Below, piece after piece: positions 8,604 through 18,355 of a DNA stretch of 57,648 nucleotides. The stretch is taken from NCBI GenBank assembly GCA_009695205.1, contig SIBK01000002.1:70153-127800 (forward strand), read 5' to 3'. The stretch is from Pedosphaera sp. Lineage in GTDB: Bacteria > Verrucomicrobiota > Verrucomicrobiia > Limisphaerales > UBA9464. The notes under the pieces are model-generated. The model made no database searches. It worked only from the letters and a program-made list of their open reading frames with translations, and was not told the origin of the DNA. How positions within the stretch are numbered: position 1 is the first letter of the stretch; every line of letters starts with the position of its first letter. The position numbers were made by a program, and so were the translations under genes.

Positions 8604-11402
8604 ATGTTGTTCGAACCTGACGTTGCCGCTGAAACGCCGGACTCCATCCGGATCCGTGGTGCCCGGGAACACAATCTGAAGAATCTCTCGGTCGATATCC
8701 CGAGGGGCAAATTTGTGGTCATCACCGGCGTGAGCGGGAGCGGGAAGAGTACCCTCGCATTCGATTTGTTGTTCGCGGAAGGGCAGCGCCGTTTCCTCGA
8801 CTCGATGAATACCTATGCCCGGCAGTTCGTGGAACAATTGAGCCGGCCGGATGTCGACCTGATTGCCGGCTTACCACCTACTGTTAGCATCGAACAAAGA
8901 ACGTCACGCGGTGGCGGAAAAAGCACGATTGCAACGGTGACTGAGATCCATCATTTCTTCCGGCTTCTGTTTGCACGATTGGGAACTCAGTTTTGTCCCG
9001 AATGCGAGCTGCCGGTGGAGGCACAAACCCGGGATCGGTTGCGGGAGGGCTTGGAGGTAGAGACACGCCGCCGCGGGGATTTGCTGCTGCTGGCTCCGAT
9101 CGTGCGAAATCGGAAAGGTTTCCATAGCGAGGTCGCCACCTGGGCGGCCCGTCATGGCTACCAGGAGCTTCGAGCAGATGGGCGCTTGCACCGGACGGAT
9201 CGCCCGTTCCGACTCGATAGGTTTAAGGAGCACGATGTGGAGGTGGTGGTCGGAGTCCTCGGACGGGCTCGAAAGAGGTTGCAACGAACGGGCGCCACCA
9301 TGGGCGGGGGACAAGCCCGGACGCCTCAACAACTCGTCGACGAGGCGCTCCGGGTAGGAAAAGGAGTCTTGTATACGCTGGATAATCATGGCTGTACCAC
9401 GATCCATTCCACCGAGCGGGCTTGCCCAAAATGTCGTCGAAGCTTTGCCCTGCTGGATCCGAAAAATTTCAGCTACAATTCCTCTCAAGGTTGGTGTCCA
9501 AAGTGCCGGGGATTTGGAGAATTATTTCATCTCCCAGACGTGGAACGCGGAGCAAATGCGGAGGCGATTGAGGAGAGTTGGTGGGGGTGGCAGGAGGGTA
9601 AACGCGAAGAATGCCCGGAATGCCACGGTGCCCGATTAAGGTCGGAATCGCGCGCGGTGAGACTCAGCGTTCCCGGCGTGGAGCGGGCTGGATTCAGTGG
9701 TTTCCAGGCGGGGCTGACCCTGGATGACCTCGCGCAGTCGGCAGTGTCGGATGCGGCACGAGCTTTCCAGCGTTTGAAGTTCACCGGTCGTGCCGCGGAG
9801 ATTGGCCGTGACATTCTCCCGGAGATTCGTGAACGACTGCGATTTCTGGAGGAGGTGGGACTCGGGTACCTGCAGTTGGGCCGCGGGGTGACGACACTAA
9901 GCGGTGGTGAAGCCCAGCGGATCCGACTTTCCGCCCAGCTGGGATCTAATCTCAGTGGAGTTCTTTATGTGCTGGATGAGCCGACCATCGGCTTGCATTG
10001 CCGAGACAACGACCAATTGCTAGCCGCTTTATGTAAACTGCGGGAACGTGGAAATTCCCTGGTGGTGGTCGAGCACGACGAGGAAACGATGCGCCATGCA
10101 GATTGGATCCTTGATCTCGGCCCGGGCGCGGGAATCAACGGAGGTCAGGTCGTGGCCGCTGGGACTTTGGCTGAATTGATACGGCATCCCGATTCGCTAA
10201 CCGGGCAGGCGCTTCGAGAACGTCGGCGGTTTCCCTTCCGCGGTGCGCGACGGGCCGTCGCAACTCTACACGGGAAACGCTTCAAGAAAAATGACCCCGC
10301 AACGGTCGACGGTTGGCTGGTTTTGTCGGGGGCCTATAAAAACAACTTGAAGGCGGTCGATCTTCGCATTCCCTTGGGGCGTTTTGTTGTGGTGACCGGT
10401 GTCAGCGGATCCGGCAAGAGCACTCTCGTGAAGGAGTGCCTCGTTCCGGTTGTTGCGGCCGAATTGATGAAAAAAGGACGTAACGCAAAACAGGCCAAGA
10501 ACAATTCCACGACGAGCGAAACGACGGATCCATCGAGGGGACGCCTTTCTGGTGCCGGATTGCTGAAGGCGGTTCATGAAGTGGATCAGGCACCCATCGG
10601 GCGGACCCCTCGCTCGACACCGGCGACTTACGTCGGTTTTTTTGACAAGATTCGAGAGCTGTTCGCCCAGACTCCGGAGGCGCGAGTTCGAGGATTTTCC
10701 GCAAGCCGATTCAGTTTCAACAGTTCCCAGGGGCGATGTCCGCGGTGTGACGGGGCAGGGGCAATCAAGCTGGAGATGAACTTCCTGCCCGTAGCCCATG
10801 TGCGGTGCGAAATCTGTAATGGTGCCCGCTTTAATCCAACGACCCTGGAGGTCACATACCGCGGCAAATCGATCGCCCAGGTACTAGAGCTCAGCGTTGC
10901 TGAGGCCATTGAGTTCTTTTCAGCTCTACCCTCCATTCGAAGACCTCTCGAGGCATTGCGCGATACTGGTTTGGAATATCTCCGCCTGGGACAGACCAGC
11001 CCCACGTTAAGCGGCGGAGAGGCACAACGGGTTCGACTTGTGACCCACCTGCTGAGCGGCCTACGGCCATCGCCCGATGTCCTCCCCCATCCCTCGGGTC
11101 AGAGTCGGACCCTGGAAAAGGGCGATCTATTTGTACTGGAAGAACCCACCATCGGCCTCCACTTCCAGGATGTGAGCCGCTTGGTTGAAGTGATTCAGCG
11201 CCTGGTTGATGTCGGCCACACGGTGGTGGTCATCGAGCACAACATGGATCTGATCGCCGAAGCAGACTGGGTCATTGACCTGGGGCCAGAAGGGGGCGAG
11301 GCCGGGGGGGGGATCGTGACGGAGGGAACACCGGAACAAGTCGCCGACGTAAGATCTTCGCCTACCGGCCAATACCTCCGGCGACACTTCTCTCGAAAAT
11401 AG
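8604..11402 (+). CDS. uvrA: Excinuclease ABC subunit A family ATPase
   Basis: UvrA recognises bulky DNA lesions and loads UvrB in nucleotide excision repair. The 932-residue protein has two ABC modules. The first has Walker A GVSGSGKST near residue 42, signature LSGGEAQRIRL near 432 and Walker B VLDEPTIGLH near 457. The second has Walker A near 597, signature LSGGEAQRVRL near 802 and Walker B VLEEPTIGLH near 841. Zinc-type pairs (CPEC, CPKC, CPRC, CEIC) and a UvrB-interaction-like segment (LLLAPIVRNRKG) are present. It differs from textbook UvrA in places, for example SIEQRTSRGGGKSTIATVTEIHHF and an extra basic linker after the second Walker A, so it may be a paralogue and not the only UvrA. 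A run of nine G encodes three glycines near the C-terminus (11304-11312). Confidence 0.88.
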   Translation: MLFEPDVAAETPDSIRIRGAREHNLKNLSVDIPRGKFVVITGVSGSGKSTLAFDLLFAEGQRRFLDSMNTYARQFVEQLSRPDVDLIAGLPPTVSIEQRTSRGGGKSTIATVTEIHHFFRLLFARLGTQFCPECELPVEAQTRDRLREGLEVETRRRGDLLLLAPIVRNRKGFHSEVATWAARHGYQELRADGRLHRTDRPFRLDRFKEHDVEVVVGVLGRARKRLQRTGATMGGGQARTPQQLVDEALRVGKGVLYTLDNHGCTTIHSTERACPKCRRSFALLDPKNFSYNSSQGWCPKCRGFGELFHLPDVERGANAEAIEESWWGWQEGKREECPECHGARLRSESRAVRLSVPGVERAGFSGFQAGLTLDDLAQSAVSDAARAFQRLKFTGRAAEIGRDILPEIRERLRFLEEVGLGYLQLGRGVTTLSGGEAQRIRLSAQLGSNLSGVLYVLDEPTIGLHCRDNDQLLAALCKLRERGNSLVVVEHDEETMRHADWILDLGPGAGINGGQVVAAGTLAELIRHPDSLTGQALRERRRFPFRGARRAVATLHGKRFKKNDPATVDGWLVLSGAYKNNLKAVDLRIPLGRFVVVTGVSGSGKSTLVKECLVPVVAAELMKKGRNAKQAKNNSTTSETTDPSRGRLSGAGLLKAVHEVDQAPIGRTPRSTPATYVGFFDKIRELFAQTPEARVRGFSASRFSFNSSQGRCPRCDGAGAIKLEMNFLPVAHVRCEICNGARFNPTTLEVTYRGKSIAQVLELSVAEAIEFFSALPSIRRPLEALRDTGLEYLRLGQTSPTLSGGEAQRVRLVTHLLSGLRPSPDVLPHPSGQSRTLEKGDLFVLEEPTIGLHFQDVSRLVEVIQRLVDVGHTVVVIEHNMDLIAEADWVIDLGPEGGEAGGGIVTEGTPEQVADVRSSPTGQYLRRHFSRK

Positions 11403-11453
11403 TACAATACCATTGACTGACCCCAATAGATGGGGTCGGTCAATGGTATTGTA
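11403..11453. repeat. 22-bp inverted repeat after uvrA
   Basis: Starting on the base after the uvrA stop, a 22-nt arm (11403-11424, beginning TACAATACCATTG) is mirrored by 11432-11453 around a seven-base loop (AATAGAT). The only exception to perfect pairing is one T facing G, which still pairs as a wobble in RNA. No clear U-tract follows on either strand, so it may be an unusual terminator, a transcript-stabilising hairpin or a repeat-type element. Confidence 0.85.
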
Positions 11454-11517
11454 TACTCCTGCTGATTTCCAATTGCTGTTGCCTTGAGGTTGCGTGGAGT
11501 GCGTGCACTCTCTAACC

Positions 11518-12753
11518 ATGATTGGATCGAGTGCGTTGCTCGCGGTTGGTTGGATTTTCCTGGCGGTGATTGTCCTGTTGGTTCCGAGTTGCGCCCTTCG
11601 CAATCAAGTGCCGGTGCCTCAGCCGGTGAGGGTCACTGTGCAGGCTCGATCGTTCCGGTTGGAAACAGAGGGAGCGCGATCTGTAGAGGCCCTTCTCGAG
11701 CCGATTCGTCTTGCGAATAATGTTCCCGCCGTAGCCTGCGCGGTGGTTCGGTCCAACCGCTTGGTGGGGATTGGCGCGGTGGGCTTCCGGCGGTGGGGGG
11801 TCACCAACGAGCCCGTTACACTCTACGATCGATGGCATCATGGGTCGTTGACCAAGTCGATGACGGCGACGCTGGCTGCCATACTGGTGGACGAGGGGAG
11901 GATTCGTTGGGATTCCACACTGGCCGAAGTGTTTCCCGCCCAGGCTGCCGCTATGAAACCGGCGTGGCGGGCTGTTACTTTGGATCAACTAACCGCCAAT
12001 CGCGGTGGTGGACCGACTGATCTGCAATCCAGCGGGATTTGGATGGCGCTTTGCAATTTCTCGGGGCCACCCACTGCCGCGCGAAGACTTTTGTTGGAGC
12101 GATTGACCACGTTGCCGCCCTCTTCCGAGCCGGGAACACGTTACGAGTATTCAAATGCTGGATTTTCGATAGCAGGTCACATGCTAGAAACCGTTATGGG
12201 GGAGCCGTGGGAGGAATTGCTTACCGAACGCGTTTTTCTTCCTCTGGGGATTACATCGGGAGGGTTTGGCCCTGCGGCAACGCGCGGGTTAACGAATCAA
12301 CCGTGGGGACATCGAATGATCGATGGAAATCCGGAGCCCATTCCACCGGGGGCGGGCGCCGACAATCCAGCGGCTATCGGTCCCGCCGGCACGGTCCACT
12401 GCAACGTCCTCGACCTTGCGCGTTACGCGGCATTTCACATCTTGGGGGAAAGGCGCGATTCGCCCATCCTTTCGAAGCGCTCTGTTCAGCGCTTGCATAC
12501 TCCATTGCCGAACAACAACGACTACGCTCACGGATGGATCCTGCTGGAGCGGCCCTGGGGTGGGGCTGGTCGGGTGCTTCACCACGCCGGGTCAAATACC
12601 CAGTGGTACAGTGTGATCTGGCTGGCGCCAGCCCGCGATTTTGCGGTGGTCGCAGTCTGCAATCTGGCAGATGCCCACGAAGTGAATGCGGGAAACAAGG
12701 CCACGGACCAGATTGCGTCGAGGATGATTCAGGAATTCCTGAGCTCGGAGTAA
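11518..12753 (+). CDS. Beta-lactamase-fold serine hydrolase
   Basis: The protein belongs to the class C beta-lactamase/DD-peptidase superfamily (PF00144). It carries the nucleophile motif S-L-T-K (GSLTKSMTA, about residues 110-113), the second motif Y-S-N (YEYSNAGFS) and a third-motif-like HHAGSN near the C-terminus. An N-terminal hydrophobic segment ends in LLVPSC, which could be a lipoprotein cleavage site or an ordinary signal peptide, so it acts outside the cytoplasm. ATG 11518 gives 411 residues and a compact signal. A GTG at 11494 with GAGG a few bases ahead would add eight residues and is a real alternative. Substrates of such enzymes range from peptidoglycan peptides to esters, and nothing here decides. 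It is convergent with the next gene. Confidence 0.8.
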   Translation: MIGSSALLAVGWIFLAVIVLLVPSCALRNQVPVPQPVRVTVQARSFRLETEGARSVEALLEPIRLANNVPAVACAVVRSNRLVGIGAVGFRRWGVTNEPVTLYDRWHHGSLTKSMTATLAAILVDEGRIRWDSTLAEVFPAQAAAMKPAWRAVTLDQLTANRGGGPTDLQSSGIWMALCNFSGPPTAARRLLLERLTTLPPSSEPGTRYEYSNAGFSIAGHMLETVMGEPWEELLTERVFLPLGITSGGFGPAATRGLTNQPWGHRMIDGNPEPIPPGAGADNPAAIGPAGTVHCNVLDLARYAAFHILGERRDSPILSKRSVQRLHTPLPNNNDYAHGWILLERPWGGAGRVLHHAGSNTQWYSVIWLAPARDFAVVAVCNLADAHEVNAGNKATDQIASRMIQEFLSSE

Positions 12754-12825
12754 GGGTGACCTACGCCACGGGATTTCCAACTCCGCCCACGCATTCTTTC
12801 CGTCCCGCAAATACGCCGGATATCG

Positions 12826-15387
12826 CTAATCGTCATCACTTCCCCCTAACAGAACAAAGGCTGCCCGTCGTGGGCGTGGCATAGGTGAGTTTGCACCTTT
12901 CACGGATCGCCAGATAACCTCGTTCAATTGAAGATCATCGGCGGCATCCTCTTTGGAAAAATCCATCGCCAACGAAAGAGTGGATCCCCATGCGGAAGCC
13001 ACGTTTTTTTCCGCCCGATCCTGGGCAACGGGGAGGCAGTGATAGGGCCGTTTATCTGGATGCGGTTGGAAAGCGTTAAACATCGGGTTGGCGCGCGCAT
13101 CGTATTGGGACATGGGGCGCAACCCGAGGATCAGTTCCATGGTCCGTAGGGCGGAACAAGTTGAATACATCGTGGAGTCACGGAAATTCCGCTTCACATA
13201 AGGGCTGATTGCGTAAGCAATGCTGCGATGGGCATCCACATGATCGGGGCCATTCTGGGCATCATCTTCGACGACAAAAATCGCAGTGGACGGCCAAAAC
13301 CGGGAATGTGAGACCCCCTCGACTAGGCGGCCGAGGGCGAGGTCATTGTCTGCAACCATCGCGCGGGGAGACAGTTTTCCAGTGGAGGTTCCATAGGTAT
13401 GGTCATTGGGGAGTCGCACGATTTGAAGTCGCGGCATGGCGCCTTCTTTTTCAAACCTTCGGAGCTCCGAAAGAAATCGATCAGCGCGCTGAACGTCGGG
13501 GTAATCCATGTCCCAGGGGCGGAACCACGGATCAAAATGCCCTTCGAGGGCTGGCACCCGGCTGGTGGCGGGGTCGTTCAGGGTCTTACCGGCGGCTAGG
13601 AATTGGCCATAGCTTCGATAGCTAACACCGGCTTCGCGGGCCTTATCCCAGAGGTAGCCACCGCCGGATCTCGCAATAGTGAACCGCCCTTCGCTCGGGT
13701 AGGGGAACTTGCCTCGCGTACCGTGCCCGTAGTTCAGCGGCCAGGTTTTTTCGACGAAATCCGAGGCATAGGCTCCCACGGTCCATTCATGGCCGTCGGC
13801 GCTGACCTCGCCATCGACATAGAAGTTGTCCAGAAGTACGAACTCGCGAGCGAGTTGATGATGGTTGGGAGTGATGGCCTCCGGAAACAGGCACAGGTTT
13901 GCGTCTCCGTTGCCCTCCGGCATGTCGCCGAGCATCTGGTCATACGTGCGGTTTTCCTTGATGATATAGATAACGTGGTGAATCGGGCTGGGACCGCCGA
14001 TGACGGCTGGAATGGGGTTTCGTCTGCTCCGCCGGGTGGGAGCAAGCGGGCGGGACGGGACCGGCGTACATTTGAACGCTTGGTCCGTGTGTTTTTTCAT
14101 CGCCTCTTCCAACGGTTCCCCGCGAGTGGGAAGTGGAATGATGCTCAGCGTACCTTGCATCAATCCACCAATGTATTCGCGAAGATTTGAAGGTGCTTCA
14201 CGACCGGGCTGTGGGCCATGCCGATTGGCATGAGATAGCAGGCCTTTTCCATTCGCAACCAATAGGGTGCGACTATCCAGTGTGACGCGGACGGACGTGG
14301 GGTACCAGCCGGTGGGAATAAAGCCAAGGGGCCGGCTATGGCCCGGCTTCTCCAGGTCAAAGACAGCAACGTTATTGTTTCCCGCGTTCGCGACGAAGAG
14401 CAGGGATTCGTCGGGCGTAAGGCAGAGCGAATTGGGAGTGGTGCCTGGGGGATCTCCGGGATGCATGGCTGTTGAAAGCGTTTCGACCGGTTCACCGGTG
14501 GAGCAGTCCAGCACGGTTACGGTGTTATGGTTTGCGTTGGCGACGTAGAGCAATTTCCCGGAACGCGACAGCACCATTTCGTTGGGGTGATCACCCGTGG
14601 TCCACCGCGCTGCGACACGGCTCGAGGCAACATCAACCACCGCTACCTGGGATTTGCCCCACAGACTGACATAAACACGAGAGCGGATAGGGTCGGGGAG
14701 ACAGAAATAGGGAAACGCGGAATCAGCGGCGATGGCATCTTGGAGGGCTGCCTGTCGTTTTTCGACGGCTGCCAGCTCCGGATTGGCGGATAGCGGTTGG
14801 GGCGTCGACGCAATGGATGCCGAGGTGTCCCCGACAAAGAAACGGATCGGTTTCGCGTTCGAAGTTAAGGGGATTTGAATCACATTTTCGGCGAAAAGCT
14901 CGGTGACCCACAGACTAGAGCCATCAGGCGCAACGCTCATGCCGGCGGGGACGCCGCGCTCCAACCCCGGGCGTAGGCGGATAGTTTGAGGATCGGTGAA
15001 GAGTCCACTTTGAAACGCCCACGAGCGAACGACCTCGGTGGCAGCGCCACTGGTGAAAATGCGCCGACCATCGGGTGAAAACGCCAAACCATAAAACGCT
15101 TCATCCACCTCGAAATGGGCTACCAGGCGCCCCTCTGGCACGGTGAGCGTGATTAGCTCATGGGGTCCCCAACCGGCGTGGAGAACGACGGCAAATTGGC
15201 CATCCGGATGTATAGCGATGTTAACGGGGAAGTCGCCCAGGGGGACTTGTTTCCCCGCCGGACGCAAAGACCATTGATTGGGGAGCAGGACCGAGCCATC
15301 GGGCTGGACGCCTGGAAGATCTACGGCGCTGAGTCTTTCAATTGAAGACGTTAGCAGCAGAACTAATGCAGCGAGGCGTAGGAACAT
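12826..15387 (-). CDS. Beta-propeller/phosphoesterase bifunctional protein
   Basis: An 853-residue secreted protein with a YncE-type seven-bladed beta-propeller followed by a phosphoesterase of the alkaline phosphatase/phospholipase C type (PF04185). Start ATG 15387 is chosen because a signal peptide (MFLRLAALVLLLTSSIERLSA) begins there. The propeller half shows repeated blades such as GLAFSPDGRRIFTSG, MVLSRSGKLLYVANANHN and LTPDESLLFVANAGNN. The catalytic half starts at HVIYIIKENRTYDQMLG, where the ENRTYD segment supplies metal ligands and the nucleophile, and continues through NDHTYGTSTG and VVEDDAQNGPDHVDAHR. It probably hydrolyses phosphoesters in the periplasm or outside the cell; the substrate cannot be told. 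It ends 73 bp from the convergent serine hydrolase, with no clear terminator between. A pseudopilin lies just upstream in the same direction. Confidence 0.87.
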   Translation of the reverse strand: MFLRLAALVLLLTSSIERLSAVDLPGVQPDGSVLLPNQWSLRPAGKQVPLGDFPVNIAIHPDGQFAVVLHAGWGPHELITLTVPEGRLVAHFEVDEAFYGLAFSPDGRRIFTSGAATEVVRSWAFQSGLFTDPQTIRLRPGLERGVPAGMSVAPDGSSLWVTELFAENVIQIPLTSNAKPIRFFVGDTSASIASTPQPLSANPELAAVEKRQAALQDAIAADSAFPYFCLPDPIRSRVYVSLWGKSQVAVVDVASSRVAARWTTGDHPNEMVLSRSGKLLYVANANHNTVTVLDCSTGEPVETLSTAMHPGDPPGTTPNSLCLTPDESLLFVANAGNNNVAVFDLEKPGHSRPLGFIPTGWYPTSVRVTLDSRTLLVANGKGLLSHANRHGPQPGREAPSNLREYIGGLMQGTLSIIPLPTRGEPLEEAMKKHTDQAFKCTPVPSRPLAPTRRSRRNPIPAVIGGPSPIHHVIYIIKENRTYDQMLGDMPEGNGDANLCLFPEAITPNHHQLAREFVLLDNFYVDGEVSADGHEWTVGAYASDFVEKTWPLNYGHGTRGKFPYPSEGRFTIARSGGGYLWDKAREAGVSYRSYGQFLAAGKTLNDPATSRVPALEGHFDPWFRPWDMDYPDVQRADRFLSELRRFEKEGAMPRLQIVRLPNDHTYGTSTGKLSPRAMVADNDLALGRLVEGVSHSRFWPSTAIFVVEDDAQNGPDHVDAHRSIAYAISPYVKRNFRDSTMYSTCSALRTMELILGLRPMSQYDARANPMFNAFQPHPDKRPYHCLPVAQDRAEKNVASAWGSTLSLAMDFSKEDAADDLQLNEVIWRSVKGANSPMPRPRRAAFVLLGGSDDD

Positions 15388-15442
15388 TTTGGTGAGGATA
15401 AACCCACTGCGGTTTGGCCAAGGTACTTCGGCGCGTGACACA

Positions 15443-16345
15443 TCAGAAGGGATCGGCCCCGGTGTCGTAGGTCGAGGTTCGTTGATTCATCCACCATATA
15501 TCCCGGTTGTTCGCGAACCGGCCGTCATCGAGCGAGCCATAATCCAGCACTTTGGCATCGAGCCCCTTTTTTCCTGCTCGCGGTTTCTCGATCCATTTCC
15601 GCAATTCGCCGTGGCCATCGATGAACGAGAGCGCGCCAGATCCGCCGTGGAAACCGGCGGGGTAGTCGACCCAACCCTGACTGGCCGTCTGTGCCGGTGT
15701 GTCCGACATCCGAAACCCGAACCCACCATCGTTGATGCTGGCGGGGTGTTCGTCGATGAACACAAAGGTCTGAGAGGAATTTTTGACATCCGATTCTCGG
15801 GCAAAAACCCGCCACTTACCACCAGGATTTCGATTCCCACCGACGTCTGCACTGTCCAGCCAGTACCCCTTCGTAGGTGTATTGTCGGACCAAGTCCCTA
15901 CCGCCTGACTGGCGGCGACGCTGCGTATGCGACGGTAGGTTGCGCCTGCGCGCTTGAGAGTGACCCAGTCGCCGGGGCAATGATAAATACCGGGAGATTT
16001 CGTATAGGGACCCAGAACAGCAGTCTTAGGATCTAATAGTGTATTGACATCCCAATTCGACGGATTATTGGGGTCTTGATCCACGCTGCCCTTGATCCAG
16101 CCGTCGCCTCCGTAGGTGTTGGGAAAGTAGTTGCCTCGATAATCATCAGCATATAGGTGGAATGCCAGCTGCAGTTGTTTCATGTTGTTGAGGCATTGAA
16201 TTCCCTGGGCCTTTAATTTCGCCCGGCCAAGTGCCGGGAGCAGCATCCCGGCAAGGATGGCGATGATGGCGATGACCACCAACAGCTCGATTAGAGTGAA
16301 GCCCGGGCGGCGATGGTTTGTTGCGGGACGGAGGAAGGGTGTCAT
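15443..16345 (-). CDS. Pseudopilin-type secreted protein
   Basis: A 300-residue protein starting [18 protein letters not shown]. The basic leader and G-F cleavage site are followed by [23 protein letters not shown], the type IV prepilin signal. The C-terminal domain is of the DUF1559/H-X9-DG type, with [20 protein letters not shown] and [17 protein letters not shown]. The frame is open to 16615, but the leader only makes sense from ATG 16345. Over the hydrophobic stretch the DNA closely resembles that of the other three pseudopilins in this window. It lies 55 bp upstream of the propeller/phosphoesterase start and may share its transcript. Its role is unknown; such proteins are secreted through the type II/type IV pilus route or form surface structures. 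Confidence 0.85.
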   Translation of the reverse strand: MTPFLRPATNHRRPGFTLIELLVVIAIIAILAGMLLPALGRAKLKAQGIQCLNNMKQLQLAFHLYADDYRGNYFPNTYGGDGWIKGSVDQDPNNPSNWDVNTLLDPKTAVLGPYTKSPGIYHCPGDWVTLKRAGATYRRIRSVAASQAVGTWSDNTPTKGYWLDSADVGGNRNPGGKWRVFARESDVKNSSQTFVFIDEHPASINDGGFGFRMSDTPAQTASQGWVDYPAGFHGGSGALSFIDGHGELRKWIEKPRAGKKGLDAKVLDYGSLDDGRFANNRDIWWMNQRTSTYDTGADPF

Positions 16346-16424
16346 TGAATTCAGATTAGCTCTTGCTGCCGCAGAAAGGGAAGACTGAAGACGACCCCGT
16401 GTGCGGAAAACGAAAGCCTCCAGT

Positions 16425-17393
16425 TCATGCTGGGCCGCCGGTGGCTCTCTCGGCGAACCGGTAGATCCGCTTTGCGTTGGTGTGAAAATACTTCCGTGCG
16501 GCTGTCGACCCTTTGGAGCTGAAGTACTCGAGGACGAGTTGGTGAACTGTAGCCAGAGAGGCAAAGCGGGCGCTGACCGGCCAATTGCTGCCATAGACGA
16601 TTCGGTCTTCGCCAAACGCGCCCCAGACGGCGTCTAGCACGCGCCGATAAAAGTCGACAGACGCCGGTGCGGTTCCATCGGTCCGGCCGGTACCTTCCAC
16701 CAGTCCGGAGACCTTGAGATTGATGTTGGGTTGGTAGTGACAGGCGACGATACCTTCAACCCACGCGTTGGGGGGTTGCCGGCTGTCAATGGGCACGTTG
16801 GCGCAGTGATCCACAACGATTCGGAGGGCGGGGACCTTTTTTCCGACGAGGGCTGCGGTCTTCAGTTGATCCGGTCCGATGAGCAGGTCAAGAGCGAGGT
16901 TGCGTTCGGCGAGATGTTCCAGGTCCCGAATGAATTCCGGCCGAGCTGCCTCGATCTTCACATCCCACAAGCCAGTACGAATGCCACGAAATAGAGGATT
17001 CCGCGCGAATCGGTCCAGCTGTGCGGTGAAGTCCGGGCGCCCGGGTTTCAGATGGCCTACGAGTCCCACGACGAAACGGTCTTTGGCCGCAAGATCCAAT
17101 ACCCATTGGTTGTCTTCAATCCACGGGCTTGCTTCGACGACCACCGTGCCGGTGATGCCCAGGGGTTCAGCGAGCTTCCGGTACTCGGAGGGAAGCACCG
17201 GGCGATAAAGAACAGGATCGGTCTTGTCCGGCCATGGCACGCCTTGGGGACGTGTGGGGTCGTAGAAATGGGTGTGAGTGTCGGTGATCGGGACGCTAGC
17301 GTTGGGTGCGGTGGCACAACCTGCGACAGCCAGCGCGGCGGCTGCGGTCGTGGTGCCGGCAAGAAACGAACGCCGAGTGAAGGCCGCTTTCAT
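16425..17393 (-). CDS. Exported amidohydrolase (PF04909 type)
   Basis: A 322-residue metal-dependent hydrolase of the amidohydrolase-2 family (TIM barrel). The N-terminus has a twin-arginine motif (TRRSFLAG) and a lipobox ending AVAGC, so the folded enzyme is probably exported by Tat and anchored as a lipoprotein. Metal-binding features include the HxH of DTHTHFYD near residue 40, VVDHCAN in the middle and the family's YGSNWPVS near the C-terminus. Relatives act on lactones, 2-pyrone-dicarboxylate and sugar-derived acids; the substrate here is unknown. The sugar-phosphate-isomerase-like gene lies 20 bp upstream in the same direction, and together they suggest processing of a sugar or sugar acid outside the cytoplasm. 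Confidence 0.85.
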   Translation of the reverse strand: MKAAFTRRSFLAGTTTAAAALAVAGCATAPNASVPITDTHTHFYDPTRPQGVPWPDKTDPVLYRPVLPSEYRKLAEPLGITGTVVVEASPWIEDNQWVLDLAAKDRFVVGLVGHLKPGRPDFTAQLDRFARNPLFRGIRTGLWDVKIEAARPEFIRDLEHLAERNLALDLLIGPDQLKTAALVGKKVPALRIVVDHCANVPIDSRQPPNAWVEGIVACHYQPNINLKVSGLVEGTGRTDGTAPASVDFYRRVLDAVWGAFGEDRIVYGSNWPVSARFASLATVHQLVLEYFSSKGSTAARKYFHTNAKRIYRFAERATGGPA

Positions 17394-17413
17394 GATGCTG
17401 GAGAAGCGTCGCC

Positions 17414-18298
17414 TTACCAGCGGACCTGTTCGAGATAGCGGAGGCTCTGCGGCACTTGCTTCACCGCGTCGGCCGATTCGTCCTCAATGAAGTAGTGCTT
17501 CACACCGGTGCGGCGCGCGGCGGCGAGGATCACGGGCCAATTCATCTGGCCGGTTCCAAGCACCACATCGTTGTTGGGGTCGCCCTTCCCTGTGTGGATC
17601 CCTGTGGGCTGTCCGCGCCGGTAATCCTTCAGATGCACAAGCTCCCAGCGGCCCGGGTACTTGGCGAGCCATTTTTCGGGTGCCTCGCCCGGATATGCGA
17701 CCCAGAAGACATCCATTTCGAACACGACATTTCTTGCATTGGTTTCGCGGATTAAAATGTCCATGGCGGTGGTGTTTGGGCCGGCGGCACCCGGTTCAAA
17801 CTCGTAGCCATGGCAGTGATAGAAGCATTTAATTCCATATTTCGCGAGGACCTCCCCCGCGTGATTAAAGACACCCACAGCGGTGCGCGCCTGCGGAGCA
17901 TCAAAGGAGCCCTGGTGGGGGATCCACGCGCACCCCGCGTATTTCAACCCCAACGCTTGAGCCTCTCGGGCGATGCTTTCCGGGTCATCCCTGAATTTGT
18001 CGAACGGGAAATGGGCGGCGATTGGCGTCAATCCTCGGGAAATCAGCTCCTGACGGAATTGCACCGGCGTCTGTCCGTAGGTGCCGGCGAGTTCTACTTC
18101 ATGAATTCCGTACCCTTTTACAATATCGAGGGTGGACGGGACATTGCGGGTGAAGTTCCCACGCAGACTGTACAACTGCAGGCCGGTCGGCCCCTTGAAG
18201 CTCGGGCCGGTCCCGACGGAATGGGTGGCGGTGGTGCAGCCGGCGAAGGTCAACGTCGTGGCGGCAAGTGCGAAAAGGCGGGGAAGCAGGAATTTCAT
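17414..18298 (-). CDS. Exported sugar phosphate isomerase/epimerase-like protein
   Basis: A 294-residue xylose-isomerase-like TIM barrel (PF01261). The signal peptide (MKFLLPRLFALAATTLTFAGC) ends in a lipobox, so it is a periplasmic or membrane-anchored lipoprotein, an arrangement common in Verrucomicrobiota and Planctomycetota. Family features include LQLYSLRGNF near the start, CFYHCHGYEFEP, a metal-ligand acid in VVFEMDVFWV and WELVHLKDYRRG. The C-terminal HYFIEDESAD supplies another family acidic site. It probably acts as an isomerase, epimerase or dehydratase on a sugar or inositol derivative; which one cannot be told. It forms a likely two-gene operon with the amidohydrolase downstream. 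Confidence 0.83.
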   Translation of the reverse strand: MKFLLPRLFALAATTLTFAGCTTATHSVGTGPSFKGPTGLQLYSLRGNFTRNVPSTLDIVKGYGIHEVELAGTYGQTPVQFRQELISRGLTPIAAHFPFDKFRDDPESIAREAQALGLKYAGCAWIPHQGSFDAPQARTAVGVFNHAGEVLAKYGIKCFYHCHGYEFEPGAAGPNTTAMDILIRETNARNVVFEMDVFWVAYPGEAPEKWLAKYPGRWELVHLKDYRRGQPTGIHTGKGDPNNDVVLGTGQMNWPVILAAARRTGVKHYFIEDESADAVKQVPQSLRYLEQVRW

Positions 18299-18355
18299 GG
18301 AATCGGTGGGGGAGAGTATCGCGAGGTGCCATCGAGTTCAATGCCGCTTGTGCCC

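Noticed and set aside
12039..12884. A 281-codon plus-strand frame across the serine hydrolase and beyond
   Set aside because: It overlaps the serine hydrolase in another frame; the hydrolase has all its motifs and this one has none.
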